Part shown: positions 44,001 through 57,300 of the stretch, piece after piece
Numbering within the stretch: the first letter of the stretch is position 1
Layout: every line of letters begins with the position of its first letter
NCBI RefSeq assembly: GCF_937616625.2
Contig: NC_065576.1
Coordinates: 22,532,001-22,596,000 of the forward strand
Length of the DNA stretch: 64,000 bases
Reading direction: 5' to 3'
Origin: Mercurialis annua
Taxonomy: Eukaryota > Streptophyta > Magnoliopsida > Malpighiales > Euphorbiaceae
The notes under the pieces: model-generated
Told to the model about the DNA's origin: nothing
The model's database searches: none
The model's input: the letters and a program-made list of their open reading frames with translations, nothing else
Position numbers and translations under genes: made by a program

Positions 44001-45377
44001 GACATGCTACAACCAGCTTTGAAATTTTGTAACAAAATCAACTTGTAATATATCATCTTTCAAGGGTACACTTCAAAATTCATTTAGAAATTTAAAGTCA
44101 AACACAAAACTTCCAAATTTTTGTTGAGCCCCATGGTTCAAACAAAATTATTATCCGGAAAAATCTCTTCTTATAAATCAATTGCTTTAAAAAGAATTCT
44201 CAAAGAATCTTAATCATAACATAATCGAGTTAGCGAGTCATTACAACTACCAAACTCAACTCCTAAATTTGGGTGACCCAAGTCGAACCCAAAACAACTG
44301 TTCATAAAACGTATTCAAAACATTTATAAATCCGAAAAAATGCACTGAAAAAAAAATTTCAATCTTCTTTTTTAACAATAAGAGCTCAACGCAACCTAAT
44401 TATCAAAAATAAAAAGAATTTGAAAAACTTAAGTGATAAAATCTTTAATCTCAAACAATCGCTCTGCACACATTAAATCTCGCCATACATAAAAGTATCA
44501 AGCATAAGACCAACGACGCTTCGAACGTCGACAAACCACAGTATGGTGAAAATATAATAATAATCTTAAATCCTCCATACGGTGACATATCTTATAAATA
44601 TTATTATTAAAAAAACAATTGTTTATCAACCCAATCTAAACGTAACATTCTGAAATACGAGAAACTCATTTTACTTGAAAAGTAACTAAAAATCACTTTT
44701 TTTAAAGTGTTAAAACCAGACTTCTCTTCTGATTCTCGTTTCAAAACACAAATCAATGAAAATAATTTTCTCAATAAAATTATAAAACCAACGTGTGACC
44801 GAACAACGTGTAGCCACAAAACATACTCAAAGATTCAACACAAATATCCTTTAAAGACAACACAAGACCAACGCCTAACGTAACCTCATACCTGCCAACA
44901 TATAGCAACCAACAAGCACGACCAAGACAAATTGTACTTACCAACAAGGTGAAAGCAAACCAATTATAACCAAAATCATCCAAGGCGTAAAAGCCAACAA
45001 CTAATCACCCAATGTAAACATCATATAAGACATAATAGCCAACCATATCGTCACCCAAAGTAAACACCATATAAGGTACAACAGCCAACAAAACATAACC
45101 CAAAATATATCTCATATATGGCACAACCGTCAACAAAACACCAAATGTATAAGCAATAACCATTCCCAAGTAAAACATCAGTAACACATAAGATCGATAC
45201 TCCTATAGGTGAAAGTAGAAAGTTTTAAAAACAAAAGATGACGTTTCAAAAGACAAGACTAGAATCCTAATTCCGCAGTAGATCCTATGACACAACATCC
45301 CTTAACATGTCTTAATGCAGTAAAAACATAACATACTAAAATGGCCTTAGTTTGAATCCTTGCTCTGATACCAACTT
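41084..45377 (-). mobile_element. Non-coding interior of the minus-strand LARD element
   Basis: 4.29 kb of A-rich sequence (T-rich on the element strand) with no gag/pol motif. The reverse complement aligns with 1141-5393 over the primer-binding end, the core at 42800-43270 and the last 300 bp, including GTAGGTCGTTAAGCA. It ends in AAATTCGAGGATGAATTTTA and the polypurine tract AATTGTGGGAGAT (41084-41096). The ORFs of up to 104 codons here have no similarity to known domains that I recognise. Confidence 0.78.
45361..45373 (-). other. Primer-binding site of minus-strand LARD element
   Basis: TGCTCTGATACCA is the complement of TGGTATCAGAGCA. It is separated by four bases from the LTR end (TGTCACGACC on the + strand at 45378), the same spacing and spacer (AAGT) as in the + element. 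Confidence 0.92.
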
Positions 45378-47690
45378 TGTCACGACCCAATTTCATGGAT
45401 CGCGACCGGCGCTAGGGAATAGTACGGTCGTACCAAAACCCGTAGTAAGCCTCGCGAAAAACAATCAAACATATAAACCTGCAAAAAACACTGCTCGAGG
45501 GCAACCGAGACTCCAACCTAAGTCTAGCAGTTTATATAACAGTTCTAATATAAACAATTTAAATATCTGAAATGCTCAGCTAAATCAAGTATACAACAAG
45601 ATAAATCCAAAGTATACATGCCAAAGGTAATAAAAAAACAATCGGACCAATCTGACAATCCAAAGTACGATAATCAAAATGATAAACTAGTTCTACTGCA
45701 GTCTAAGAGATAAAACAATTGACTAGATTTATTGACATAAAAACCTCGAGGAAAGTAAAGAAACGGAGATGACCAACGCTCTCAAATCATAAGCATGGGA
45801 AAATTGGGAAAACAACAGGGTCACATATACGAAGATGAGTTCATAATGCTATTTACATTTATTAAGTTTAAAACCCTTAACACAAATCCTTTTATACTAA
45901 TATACTTATGATTAAGGAATTACAATATTGAAATGATACCAGCATAAGTATGACGTATCATACTGAACCCAAAGTGAACGGGAACAAATCCTCGTCATAA
46001 ACCAACGTAAGCAAGACATTAGTCTGCCGATCCTAGAGTACTTACTGGTTCACACAGTTTCGATACAAGCCTATCGAGTAACTCGTTCCAATCCAGATTC
46101 ATAATCGCTTAAAACAGTTCGAAAACATTTATAATACTAAAATAAATTGTGGTGCTTAATAAAGCGGTAAATAGCACTACAAACTCACTACTTGCTTATC
46201 CACGTCAAATCTTGTCAAACAGCTAACCCTGCGTAGACTCCGAAGCACGAGCAGTCGACCGGTCTAAAACAATACATAAGTTAAAATTCATTTAACCCCT
46301 AACTCTAAGAATACTGGACACCACATAGGACTAGCATCTCAAACACAACTAAAGAACAATATTCGAAACACAAGTAATCTAAAAGCCAAAGTACTTACAT
46401 CCAACCAACATAAAAACTAGCTAAGCTTAGGTGAGTTCTTGTTTTAAAAACAATCCAGAGTAATATAATTCAAACAACATCTTTCAAAATCCAAGATATT
46501 CTAGTGTAGTGTGTTAGCCATATATCAATTATATGCTCGACACAACATGTCGGGCGAGACAAGTCTAACCCCACCCAACCAGAGTAAAATCTAAAGTTAG
46601 ATCCTTAAAAACAAAACCAATGTATTTGAAACAAAGAACTCACTATAAGCTTAATCCAAAACAAGTCAAAACCATAAACAACAACAATAAGCCAAGAAAT
46701 TGTCAACACTTGATAATCACACCCGGAGTTCATACTTCTTAAATAAAACACTTAAAGTGTAATTAAACATGATTCTGAAACACATTAAAACAATGAACTC
46801 AGATCTGAACTATTCACTTAGATAGCCTTTAAAACCATTGTATAACATTACTACCATAAATGCCATAACAACAACTTGTTATTCAAATTACCCAAGACAA
46901 ACTAACATCCTTGCATCTACTAAAAAAGTTTCCAGCCCTAAGTGATTTAATTAAATCACCCTAAGCATGCCATATAGCTAAGGCAAAACAACCCAATTCC
47001 TCGAATAGATTACTACACAACTTAACACCCAAAGTACTTGTTTTAGTTCTTTAAACGATTTTATGAAAACATTTCCAGCCACATAAAATAATTCAAAAAC
47101 AGTGAATTGGACTTGTCAAAACCACATTCGTTATATGAATTCATTATAACCAAATCCTCTCATATCCCCAAGGTATAATTGGCATCTAAACCACCTAAGA
47201 TCAAGTTTTATAAAATTTTCAGAATTTTTACAAAGAGAAACATAATTTAATTCAATAACAACATGCCAAATCACATAGCTCTTAGTTTAAACAAGGATTC
47301 CATGTCAAATCAAGTAAAACAATTACAATTATCCACATCAACATCCAAAGTATAAAATCTCAGATTTTAATTACACCAAAACAGAAAATATATCATACCA
47401 TGTCATCCTTGAAAGTAGACAAACATAAAACCCAACAATTTCAATACACAAAATAAGAATTAGAGCCATTAACCTCTAGGAAAGGATTTAGAACGACCCA
47501 AATAAGAAAACCCAGTAATTAAAATGGATTCAAATCAGCCTACAACAATTAGAAGGATGGCTAAAGAATCTACAAACCCTAAGAATAATAAATCAAAGAT
47601 TTAACTATCAAGAAAAGGATTAAAGTACTTACAATCGATCAAAAATAGCTAAGGAATGATGGGTAATGAATGAGAGTGAAGCGTCTGACA
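45378..47690 (-). repeat. 5' LTR of minus-strand LARD element (2313 of about 2625 bp)
   Basis: It is collinear with 38459-40750, including the acceptor-like TTTTTTGCAG (ending at 45479) and donor-like TGTAAGT (47627-47633). Similarity stops at GTGAAGCGTCTG near 47690, where the 3' LTR continues CCGTTTTAGGG and this copy runs into satellite. Confidence 0.87.
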
Positions 47691-50530
47691 TTTGTTTCAT
47701 AATGTTTTAAACGTTTGGCTTAGCTAAAAAGGTGAAACACTAGAATTTGTCAATTTAAGCCAACCATTTACAAACATTACTGAACAAATCCAAATGTTTC
47801 ACCTATTTAGCAATAGAAGCCAAACGTTTAAAACATTACGAAAAAAATCCAAATGTTTCACCTTTTTAGCGGTTTAAGTCAAACGTTTACAAACATTATG
47901 AAACAAATCCAAACGTTTCACCTTATTAGCAATTTAAGACAATCGTATACAACGTTACGAAACTAATCCAAACGTTTAAAACGTTACGAAACAAATCCAA
48001 ATGTTTCACCTTATTTGCGGTTGAAGCCAAATGTTTAAAACATTACAAAACAAATCCAAACGTTTCACATTTTTAGCGATTTAAGCCAAACGTTTGCAAA
48101 CGTTATGAAACAAATCCAAACGTTTCACCCTTTTTAGCGATTTAAGTCAAACCTTTTAAAAGTTACGAAACAAATCAAAACGTTTCACATTTTTCGCGAT
48201 ATAAGCCAATTGTTTACAAAAGTTAGGAAACAAATCCAAACGTTTCACCTTTTGAGCGATTAAAGTCATACATTTAAAACGTTACGAAACCAATCCAAAC
48301 GTTTCACCTTTTTAGCAATTGAATCTAAACATTTAAAACGTTACTAAACAAAACCATACGTTTACAACGTTACGAAACAAAACCAAACGTTTCACCTTTT
48401 TAGCGATATAAGCCAAACGTTTACAAACGTTTCGAAACAAATCCAAATGTTTCCCCTTTTTAGAAATTTGAGCCAAACGTTTACAAACATTGCGAAACAA
48501 ATCTAAACGCTTCACCTTTTTAGGGATTTAAGACAAAAGTTTAAAACGTTACAAAACCAATCCAAACGTTTCACCTTTTTAGTGATTTAAGCCAAACGTC
48601 TAAAATGTAACAAAATCAATCCAAACGTTTCACCTTTTTGCGATTTACACCAAACGTTTACAAACGTTACGAAACAAATCTAAACGTTTAAAACGCTACG
48701 AAAAAATCCAAACATTTTACCTTTGTAGCGATTTAAGCCAAACGTTTACAAATGTTTCAAAACTAATCCAAACGTTTCATATTTTAGCGATTTAATCCAA
48801 ACGTTTAAAACGTTACAAAACCAATCCAAATATTTATAACGTTACCAAAAAAAACCAAACGTTTCCCCTTTTTAGAGATGTATGCCAAACATTTACAAAC
48901 GTTACGAAATAAATCCAAACCTTTCCCCTTTTTAGCAATTTAAGCCAAACATTTGTAAACGTTACGAAAAAAGTCTAAATGTTTCACCTTTTTAGCGAAA
49001 TCAATCCAAACATTTAAATCGTTACGTAACAAATCCAAACATTTCACCTTTTTAGCGATTTAAGCCAAACGTTTACAAACGTTACGAAACAAAACCAAAA
49101 GTTTCATTTTTTTTGCAATTTAAGCCAAACGTTTACAAACGTTACGAAACCAATCCAAACGTTAGAAACGTTACGAAAAAAATCCAATCATTTCATATTT
49201 TTAGCAATTTTATCCAAACGTTAATAAACGTAACGAAACAAATCAAAACGTTTAAAACGTTACGAAACAAAACAAAACTTTTAACCTTTTTAGTGATTTA
49301 AGCTAAACGTTTACAAACGTTACAAAACAAAACCAACCGTTTCACATTTTTAGCGATTTAAGCCAAACATTTACATTTAAAACATAATGAAACCATTCCA
49401 AACGTTTCACCTTTTTAGCGATTTAAGCCAAACATTTAAAACATTACAAAACCAATCCAAACGAGAAAATTCAAATGTTTCACCTTTTTAGCAATTTAAG
49501 CCAAACATTTATAAACATTACGAATCAAATCCTAACATTTCATCTTTTTAGAGATTTAAGCCGAACGTATAAAGTGTTACGAAACCAATCCAAACGTTTA
49601 AAACGTTACGAAACAAATCCTAATGTTTCACCTCTTTAGCGATTTAAGCCAAACGTTTACAAATGTTACAAAACCAATTCAAACTTTTAAAACCTTACGA
49701 AACAAAGCCAAACGTATCACCTTTTTAGCGATTTAAGCTAAAAATTTACAAATGTTTCAAAACAAATCCAAATGTTTCACCTTTTTATCTATTTAGGACA
49801 AACGTTCAAAACATTACGAAACCAATCCAAACGTTGCAAAACCAATTCAAACGTTAAAAATGTTACGAAACAAATCGAAACGTTTTATCTCTTTAGTGAT
49901 TTAATCCAAACGTTTAAAAACGTTACGAAGCAAATCCAAACGTTTCATATTTCTAGAGATTTAAGCCAAACGCTTATAACGTTACAAAACCAATCCAAAC
50001 GTTTAAAACATTACGAAACAAATCCAAACGTTTCCCAGTTTTAACGAATTAAACCAAACATTTACAAACGTTACGAAACAAAGCCAAACGTTTCACCTTT
50101 GTAGCGATTTAAGATAAATGTTTAAAACGTTACAAAACCAATCCAAACATTTCACCTTTTTAGATATTTAAAAAAAAACATTTAAAACGTTACGAAACCA
50201 ATACAAACGTTTAAAAGAGTACAAAACAAATCTTAACGTATCACCTTTTTAGCGATTTAAGCCAAACGTATACAAATGTTATGAAACAAAACAAACGTTT
50301 CACATTTTTAGCGATTTCAGCCAAATGTTTGCAAACGTTACAAAACAAATCCTAACGTATCACCTTTTTAACAATTTAAGCCAAACATTTATAAACGTTA
50401 CGAAATATATCCAAACGTTTCCCCTTTTTAGCGATATAAAGAAAACATTTACAAACGTTACGAAATAAAAAAAATGTTTCAAAACATTACAAAATAAACG
50501 TTTAAAACGTTACGAAACAAATCCAAACGT

Positions 50531-51080
50531 TTTGCTTTGTTTTGTAACATTTGTAAACATTTGGCTTAAATCACTAAAAACGGGAAAACTTTAGATTTGT
50601 TTCGTGACGATATAAACGTTTGGATTGGTTTCGTAACGTTTTAAATGTTTGGATTGGTTCTGGCTTAAACCGCTAAAAAGGTTAAACGTTTGGATTGTTT
50701 TTGAAACGTTTTAAACATTTGGCTTAAATGGCTAAAAAACTAAAACGTTTGGATTGGTTTTGGTAACGTTTTAAACTTTTGGCTTAAATCTCTAAAAAGG
50801 TGAAGCCATTGGATTTGTTTCGTAATATTTGTAAACGTTTGGCTTAAATCGCTAAAAAGGGAAAACGTTTGGGTTTATTTCGTAACGTTTGTAAACATTT
50901 GGTTTAAATCGATAAAAAGGTGATATGTTTTCTCTTGTTTCCTAACAATGTAAACGTTTGGATTTATTTCGTAACGTTTTATACGTTTGGATTCAATCGC
51001 TAAAAAGGTGAAACGTTTGGATTTGTTTCGTAACGTTTGTAAACGTTTGGATTGGTTTCGTAACGTTTGTAAACATTTGG
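50531..51080 (+). repeat. Forward-orientation patch in block 4
   Basis: About nine monomers read GTTTGG...CTTAAATC again. The left join is in CCAAACGTTTTGCTTTG, at the AAACGTTT palindrome; the right join is TTTGGCTTTTTAACAATTT, where the two orientations share CTT. Confidence 0.88.
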
Positions 51081-54000
51081 CTTTTTAACAATTTAAAAAC
51101 GTTACGAAACAAATCCAAACGTTTCACCTTTTTAGGGATTTAAGCCAAACGTATACAAAAATTACAAAACAAATCCAAACGATTTACCTTTTTAGCGATT
51201 TAAGCCAAACGTTTACAAACGTTACGAAACAAATCCACACGTTTCACCTTTTCATCGATTTTAGCAAAACATTTTAAATGTTACGAAACCAATCCAAACG
51301 TATAAAACGTTAGGAAACAAATCCAAACGTTTCACCTTTTTAGCGATTTAAGCCAAACGTTTACAAACGTTACAAAACAAATCCAAACGTTTCAACTTTT
51401 TAGCGATTGAAGCCAAACGTTTACAAACATTACGAAACAAATCCAAACGTTTAAAAACGCTACGAAACAAATCCAAACGTTTCACCTTTTTAGCGATTTA
51501 AGCCAAATGTTTACAAACGTTACGAAACAAATCCAAACGTTTCACATTTTTAGCAATTTAAGCCACATGTTTATAAACGATACGAAACAAATCCAAACGT
51601 TCCACATTATTAGCCATATAAGACAAAAGTTCAAAACATTACGAAACCAATACAAACGTTTAAAACATTAGGAAACAAATCTAAACGTTCAAAACGTTAC
51701 GAAACAAATCCAAATGTTTCCCCCATTTAGTGATTTAAACCAAACGTTTAGAACGTTATGAAACAAATCCAAACGTTACGAAACATTTCACCTTTTTAGC
51801 GATTTAAGCCAAAGGTTTACAAACCTTACAAAACTAATCCAAACGTTTAACCTTTTTAGTGATTTAAGCCAAACATTTAAAATGTTACGAAACAAATCCA
51901 AACGTTTCCCCTCTTTAGCGATTGAAGCCAAACGTATACAAACATTACGAACCAAAACCAAATGTTCCACCTTTTTAGCGATTTAAGCCACACGTTTACA
52001 AACATTACGAAACAAATCCAAACGTTTCTCCTTTTTAGCGATTCAAACCAAACGTTTTAAAACATTACGAACCAAAACCAAATGTTCCACCTTTTTCGCG
52101 ATTTAAGCCAAACGTTTACAATTGTTACGAAAAAAATCCAAGCGATTCACCTTTTTAGAGATTTAAGCCAAAAGTTTATAATGATACAAAACCAATCCAA
52201 ACGTTTAAAACATTACGAAAATAATCCAAAGCTTTCACCTTTTTAGAGATTTAAGCCAAACATTTAAAACAATATGAAACCAATCCAAACGTTTAAAACT
52301 TTACGAAACAAATCCAAACGATTCACCTTTTTAGTGATTTACGCCAAATGTTTACAAACGTTACAAAGCAAATCCAAATGTTTCCCCTTTTTTTAGCGAG
52401 TTAAGCCAAACGTTTACACACGTTACGAAACAAAACCAAACGTTTCACCTTTTTAGCGATTTGAGTCAAACGTTTTAAACGTTACGAAACAAATCCAAAC
52501 GTTTATAATGCTAAGAAATAAATCAAAACGTTTCACCTTTTTAGCGATTGAAGCCAAACATTTACAAACATTTACGAAACAAATCCAAACGTTTCTCCTT
52601 TTTAGCGATTGAAACCAAACGTTTTAAAACGTTACGAAGCAAAACTAAACGTTTCACCATTATAGCAATTTAAGCCAAACCTTTACAAACATTACGAAAC
52701 AAAACCAAACGTTTCACCTTTTTAGGAATTTAAGCCAAACCTTTAAAACGTTACGAAAAAAATCCAAACATTTCACCTTTTAGCGATTTAAGCCAAACAT
52801 TTAAAACGTTACGAAACAAATCCAAATGTTTCACCTTTTTAGCAATTTAAGCCAAACGTTTAAAACGTTACGAAACCAATCCAAATGTTTAAACTTTTTT
52901 AGTGATTTAAGCCAAACGTTTACAAATGTTAAAAAACAAATCCAAACGTTTTACCTTTTTAGCAATTTAACCTAAACGTTTACAAACATTACGAAACTAA
53001 ACTCTAGCGATTTATGCCAAACGTTTACAAACGCTACGAAACAAATCCATACATTTCACCTATTTAGCGATTGAAGCCAAACATTTACAAACATTACGAA
53101 ACAAAACCAAATGTTTCACCTTTTTAGCGATTTAAGCCAAACGTTTACAAACGTTACGAAACAAATCCAAACGTTTCTCAGTTTTTAGTGATTTAAGCCA
53201 AAGATTTACAAACGTTTCACCTTTTTAGCGATTTATGCCAAACGTTTAAAACGTTACGAAACCAATCCAAACGTTTATAACGTTATGAAACAAATCAAAA
53301 CTTTTTAGCTTTTTAGCGAATTAATCTAATCATTTACAAACGTTACAAAACAAATCCAAACGTTTCAACTTTTTAGCTATTGAAGAAAAACGTTTACAAA
53401 CGTTACGAAACAAATCAAAAAATTTAAAACGTCACAAAATAAAGCCAGACGTTCCCCCTTTCAGCGATTTAAGCCAAAGGTTTACAAACGTTACAAAAAA
53501 AATCCAAACGTTTCACCTTCTTTGCGATTTAAGCCAAACGTTTACAAACGTTACGAAACAAATCCAAACGTTTAACCTTTTTGTGATTTAGGCCAAACAT
53601 TTAACACATTGCAAAATCAATCCAAACGTTTAAAACATTACCAAACAAATCCAAACGTTTCCCCTTTTTGGCGATTGAAGCCAAACGTTTACAAACATTA
53701 CGAAACAAAACAAAATGTTTCACTTTTTTTGCGATTTAAGCCAAATGTGTAAAACGTTACTTAACCAATCCAAACATTTAAAACGTTACGAAACAAATCC
53801 AAACACTTCAACTTTTTAGCGATTTAGGGCAAACGTTACAAAACAAATCCAAAAGTTTCCCCTTTTTAGTGATTTAAGTCAAACGTTTACAAACGTTACG
53901 AAACAAAACCAAACGTTTCACTTTTTTAGCGATTTAAGCCAAACATTTAAAACGTTATGAAACAAATCCAAATGTTTAAAACGTTACGAAACAAATCCAA

Positions 54001-54359
54001 ACGCTTCACCTTTTTTCCGATTGAAGACAAGCATTTACAAACATTAAAAAACAAAAATAAAAGTTTCTCCATTCTAGCGATTGAAGCCAAACGTTTACAA
54101 ACGTTACAAAACAAAACCAAACGTTTCACCTTTTTAGCGTTATAAGCCAAACGTTTACAAACACTTTGAAACAAAACCAAACATTTCACCTTTTTAGCAA
54201 TTTAAACCAAATGTTTAATCCGTTACGAAAAAAATCTAAACGTTTCACCTTTTTAGCTATTTAAGCCAAACATTTAAAACATCACGAAACAAATTCAAAT
54301 GTTTCACTTTTTAACAATTAGATCCAAACGTTTAAAATGTTACATAACTAATCCAAACG

Positions 54360-57300
54360 TTACGAAACGTTTCATCTTTTTAGCGATTTAAGCCAAATGT
54401 TTACAAGCGTTACGAAACAAATCCTAACGTTTCACCTTTTTAGCGATTTAAGCAAAATTTAAAATGTTACGAAACAAATCCAAACGTTTCACCTCTTTAG
54501 TGATTTAGCGAAACCTTTACAAACGTTTCGAAACAAATCCAAATACGAAACGTTTCCCATTTTTAGCAATTTAAGCCAAACGTTTACAAACGTTACGAAA
54601 CAAAACCAAACGTTTCACCTTTTAGCGATTTAAGCCAAACGTTTACAAACGTTACGAAACTAATCTAAACATTTCACCTTTCTAGCGATTTATGCCAAAC
54701 GTTTACAATTGTTAAGAAAAAAATCCAAACGTTTCTCCTTTTTAGCGATTTAAGCCAAATGTTTACAATTGTTATGAAACAAATCCAAACGTTTCACCTT
54801 TTTAGCGATTTATGCCAAAAGTTTAAAACGATACAAAACAATTCCAAACGTTTCACCTTTTTAGCGATCTAAGCCAAACGTTTACAAACATTACAAAACA
54901 AATCAAAAAGTTTCCCCTTTTTTGCGATTTAAGCCAAACGTTTATAGACGTTACGAAATAAAACCAAACATTTCACCTTTTTAGCAATTTAAGCCAAATG
55001 TTTAAAACATTACGAAACAAATCCAAACATTTAAAACGTTACGAAACAAATCCAAATGTTTCTCCTTTTTAGCGATTGAAGCCAAACGTTTACAAACGTT
55101 ACGAAAGAAAACTAAACGTTTCACCTTTTTAGCAATTTAAGCCAAACGTTTAAAAACTTCATAAAACAAATCAAAACGTTAACAAATGTTACGAAACAAA
55201 TCCAAACGTTTCACCTTTTTAGCGATTTAAGCTAATCGTTTAAAACGTTGCAAAACCAATCCAAACGTTTAAAACGTTACGAAACAGATCCAAACGTTTC
55301 ACCTTTTTAGCGATTTAAGCAAATTGTTTACAAACGTTACGAAGCACATCCAAACGTTTAAACTTTTTAGCGATTGAAGCCAAACTTTTACAAACGCTAC
55401 AAAACAAATCAAAACGTATAAAACGTTATGAAAGAAATCCAAACATTTCATCTTTTAAGCGATTTAAGCCAAACGTTTACAAACGTTACAAAACAAATCC
55501 AAATGTTTCACCTTTTTAGCGATTTAAGCCAAACGTTTACAAACGTTACGAAACAAATCCAAATGTGTCACCTTTTAGCGATTGAAGCCAAACATTTAAA
55601 ACATTACAAAACCAATCCAAACATTTAAAACGTCACGAAACAAATCCAAACGTTTCCCCTTTTTAGAGATTTAAGCCAAACGTTTACAAACATTACGAAA
55701 CAAATCAAAACGTTTTGTATTTTTAGCGATTTAAGCCAAACATTTACAAATGGTGTGAAACAAATCCAAACGTTTCTCATTATTAGCAATTTAAGACAAA
55801 TGTTTAAAAAGTTATGAACCCAATCCAAACGTTCAAAACGTTAATAAAAAAATCTAAACGTTATAAACGTTACGAAACAAATCCAAGTGTTTCACCTTTT
55901 TAGCGATTTAAAAAAAAACGTTTAATACGTTATGAAACAAATCCAAACGTTACAAAACGTTTCTTCATTTTAGCGATTTAAGCTAAACGTTTACAAACCT
56001 TACGAAACAAATCCAAATGTCTCACCTTTTTAGCGATTTAAGCCAAACATTTAAAATGTTAGGAAACAAATCCAAACGTTTTACCTCTTTCACGATTGAA
56101 GCCAAACATTTACAAACGTTACGAAACGTTTACAATTGTTAACAAATCCAACCTATTCACCGTTTTTGCGATTTAAGCCAAAAGTTTAAAACGATAGAAA
56201 ACCAATCCAAAAGTTTCACCTTTTTAGCGATTTAAGCGAAAACGTTTAAAAATTTACGAAACTAATCGAAACGTCGAAAACGTTACGAAACAAATCCAAA
56301 CGTTTCACCTTTTTAGCAATTTAAGCCAAACGTTTACAAACTTTACAAAAAATATCCAAAAGTTTCCCCTTTTTAGCAATTTAAGCCAAACGTTTACACA
56401 AGTTACGAAATAAAACCAAATGTTTAACCTTTTTAGCGATTTAAGCCAAATGTTTCAAACGTTATGAAACAAATCCAAACGTTTAAAATGCTACGAAACA
56501 AATCAAAATGTTTCACCTTTTTAGTGATTGAAGACAGACATTTACCAACATTTATGAAACAAATCCAAATTTTTCTTCTTTCTAGCGATTGAAGTCAAAC
56601 GTTTACAAATGTTACGAAACAAAACCAAAGGTTTCACCTTTTTAGCAATTTAAGCCAAACGTTTACAAACATTACGAAACAATACCAAACATTTCACCTT
56701 TTTAGCAATTTAAACAAAACGTTTACGAAAAAAATCCAAACGTTTCACATTTTTAACGATCTAAGCCAAATATTTAAAACGTTACGAAAAAAATCCAAAC
56801 GTTTCGCCTTTTTAGCAATTTATGCCAAACGTTTAAAACGTTACCAAACCAATCCAAACGTTTAAAACGTTTAACCTTTTTAGCGATTGAAGCCAAACGT
56901 TTACAAACGTTGAAAAACAAATCCAAACGTTTCACCTTTTTAGCAATTTAACCCAAACGTTTACAAACATTACGAAACAAAACTAAACGTTTCACCTTTC
57001 TAGCGATTTATGTCAAACGTTTACAAACGTTACGAAACAAATCCAACCCTTTCACTTTTTTAGCGATTGAAGCGAAACATTTACAAATGTTACGAAACAA
57101 AACCAAACCTTTAACCTTTTTAGCGATTTAAGCAAAACATTTACAAACGTTACAAAACCAACCAAATGTTTAAAATGTTACGAAACAAATCCAAACGTTT
57201 AAAACGTCAGGCAACAAATTCAAACGTTTCACATATTTGGCAATTGAAGCAAAACGTTTACACACGTTACAAAACAAAACCAAACGTTTCACTTGTTTTG

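Larger units (their letters stand above)
38459..47690 (-). mobile_element. Second LARD-like element, minus strand, 5' LTR truncated
   Basis: On the minus strand the order is 5' LTR (47690-45378), primer-binding site, non-coding interior (45377-41084), polypurine tract, 3' LTR (41083-38459). LTRs and interior are homologous to the element at 1-8991. All ORFs are short and not shared, so it too is non-autonomous. The outer 312 bp of the 5' LTR (start to just past the TATA region) are missing, and satellite follows directly. LTR-to-LTR similarity is moderate, many differences being CpG-type transitions, so insertion is not recent. Confidence 0.88.

Noticed and set aside
1..47690. The two oppositely oriented LARD copies as ends of one giant composite transposon
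   Set aside because: Each copy has its own LTR pair, primer-binding site and polypurine tract, and the DNA between is satellite and other elements with independent histories.
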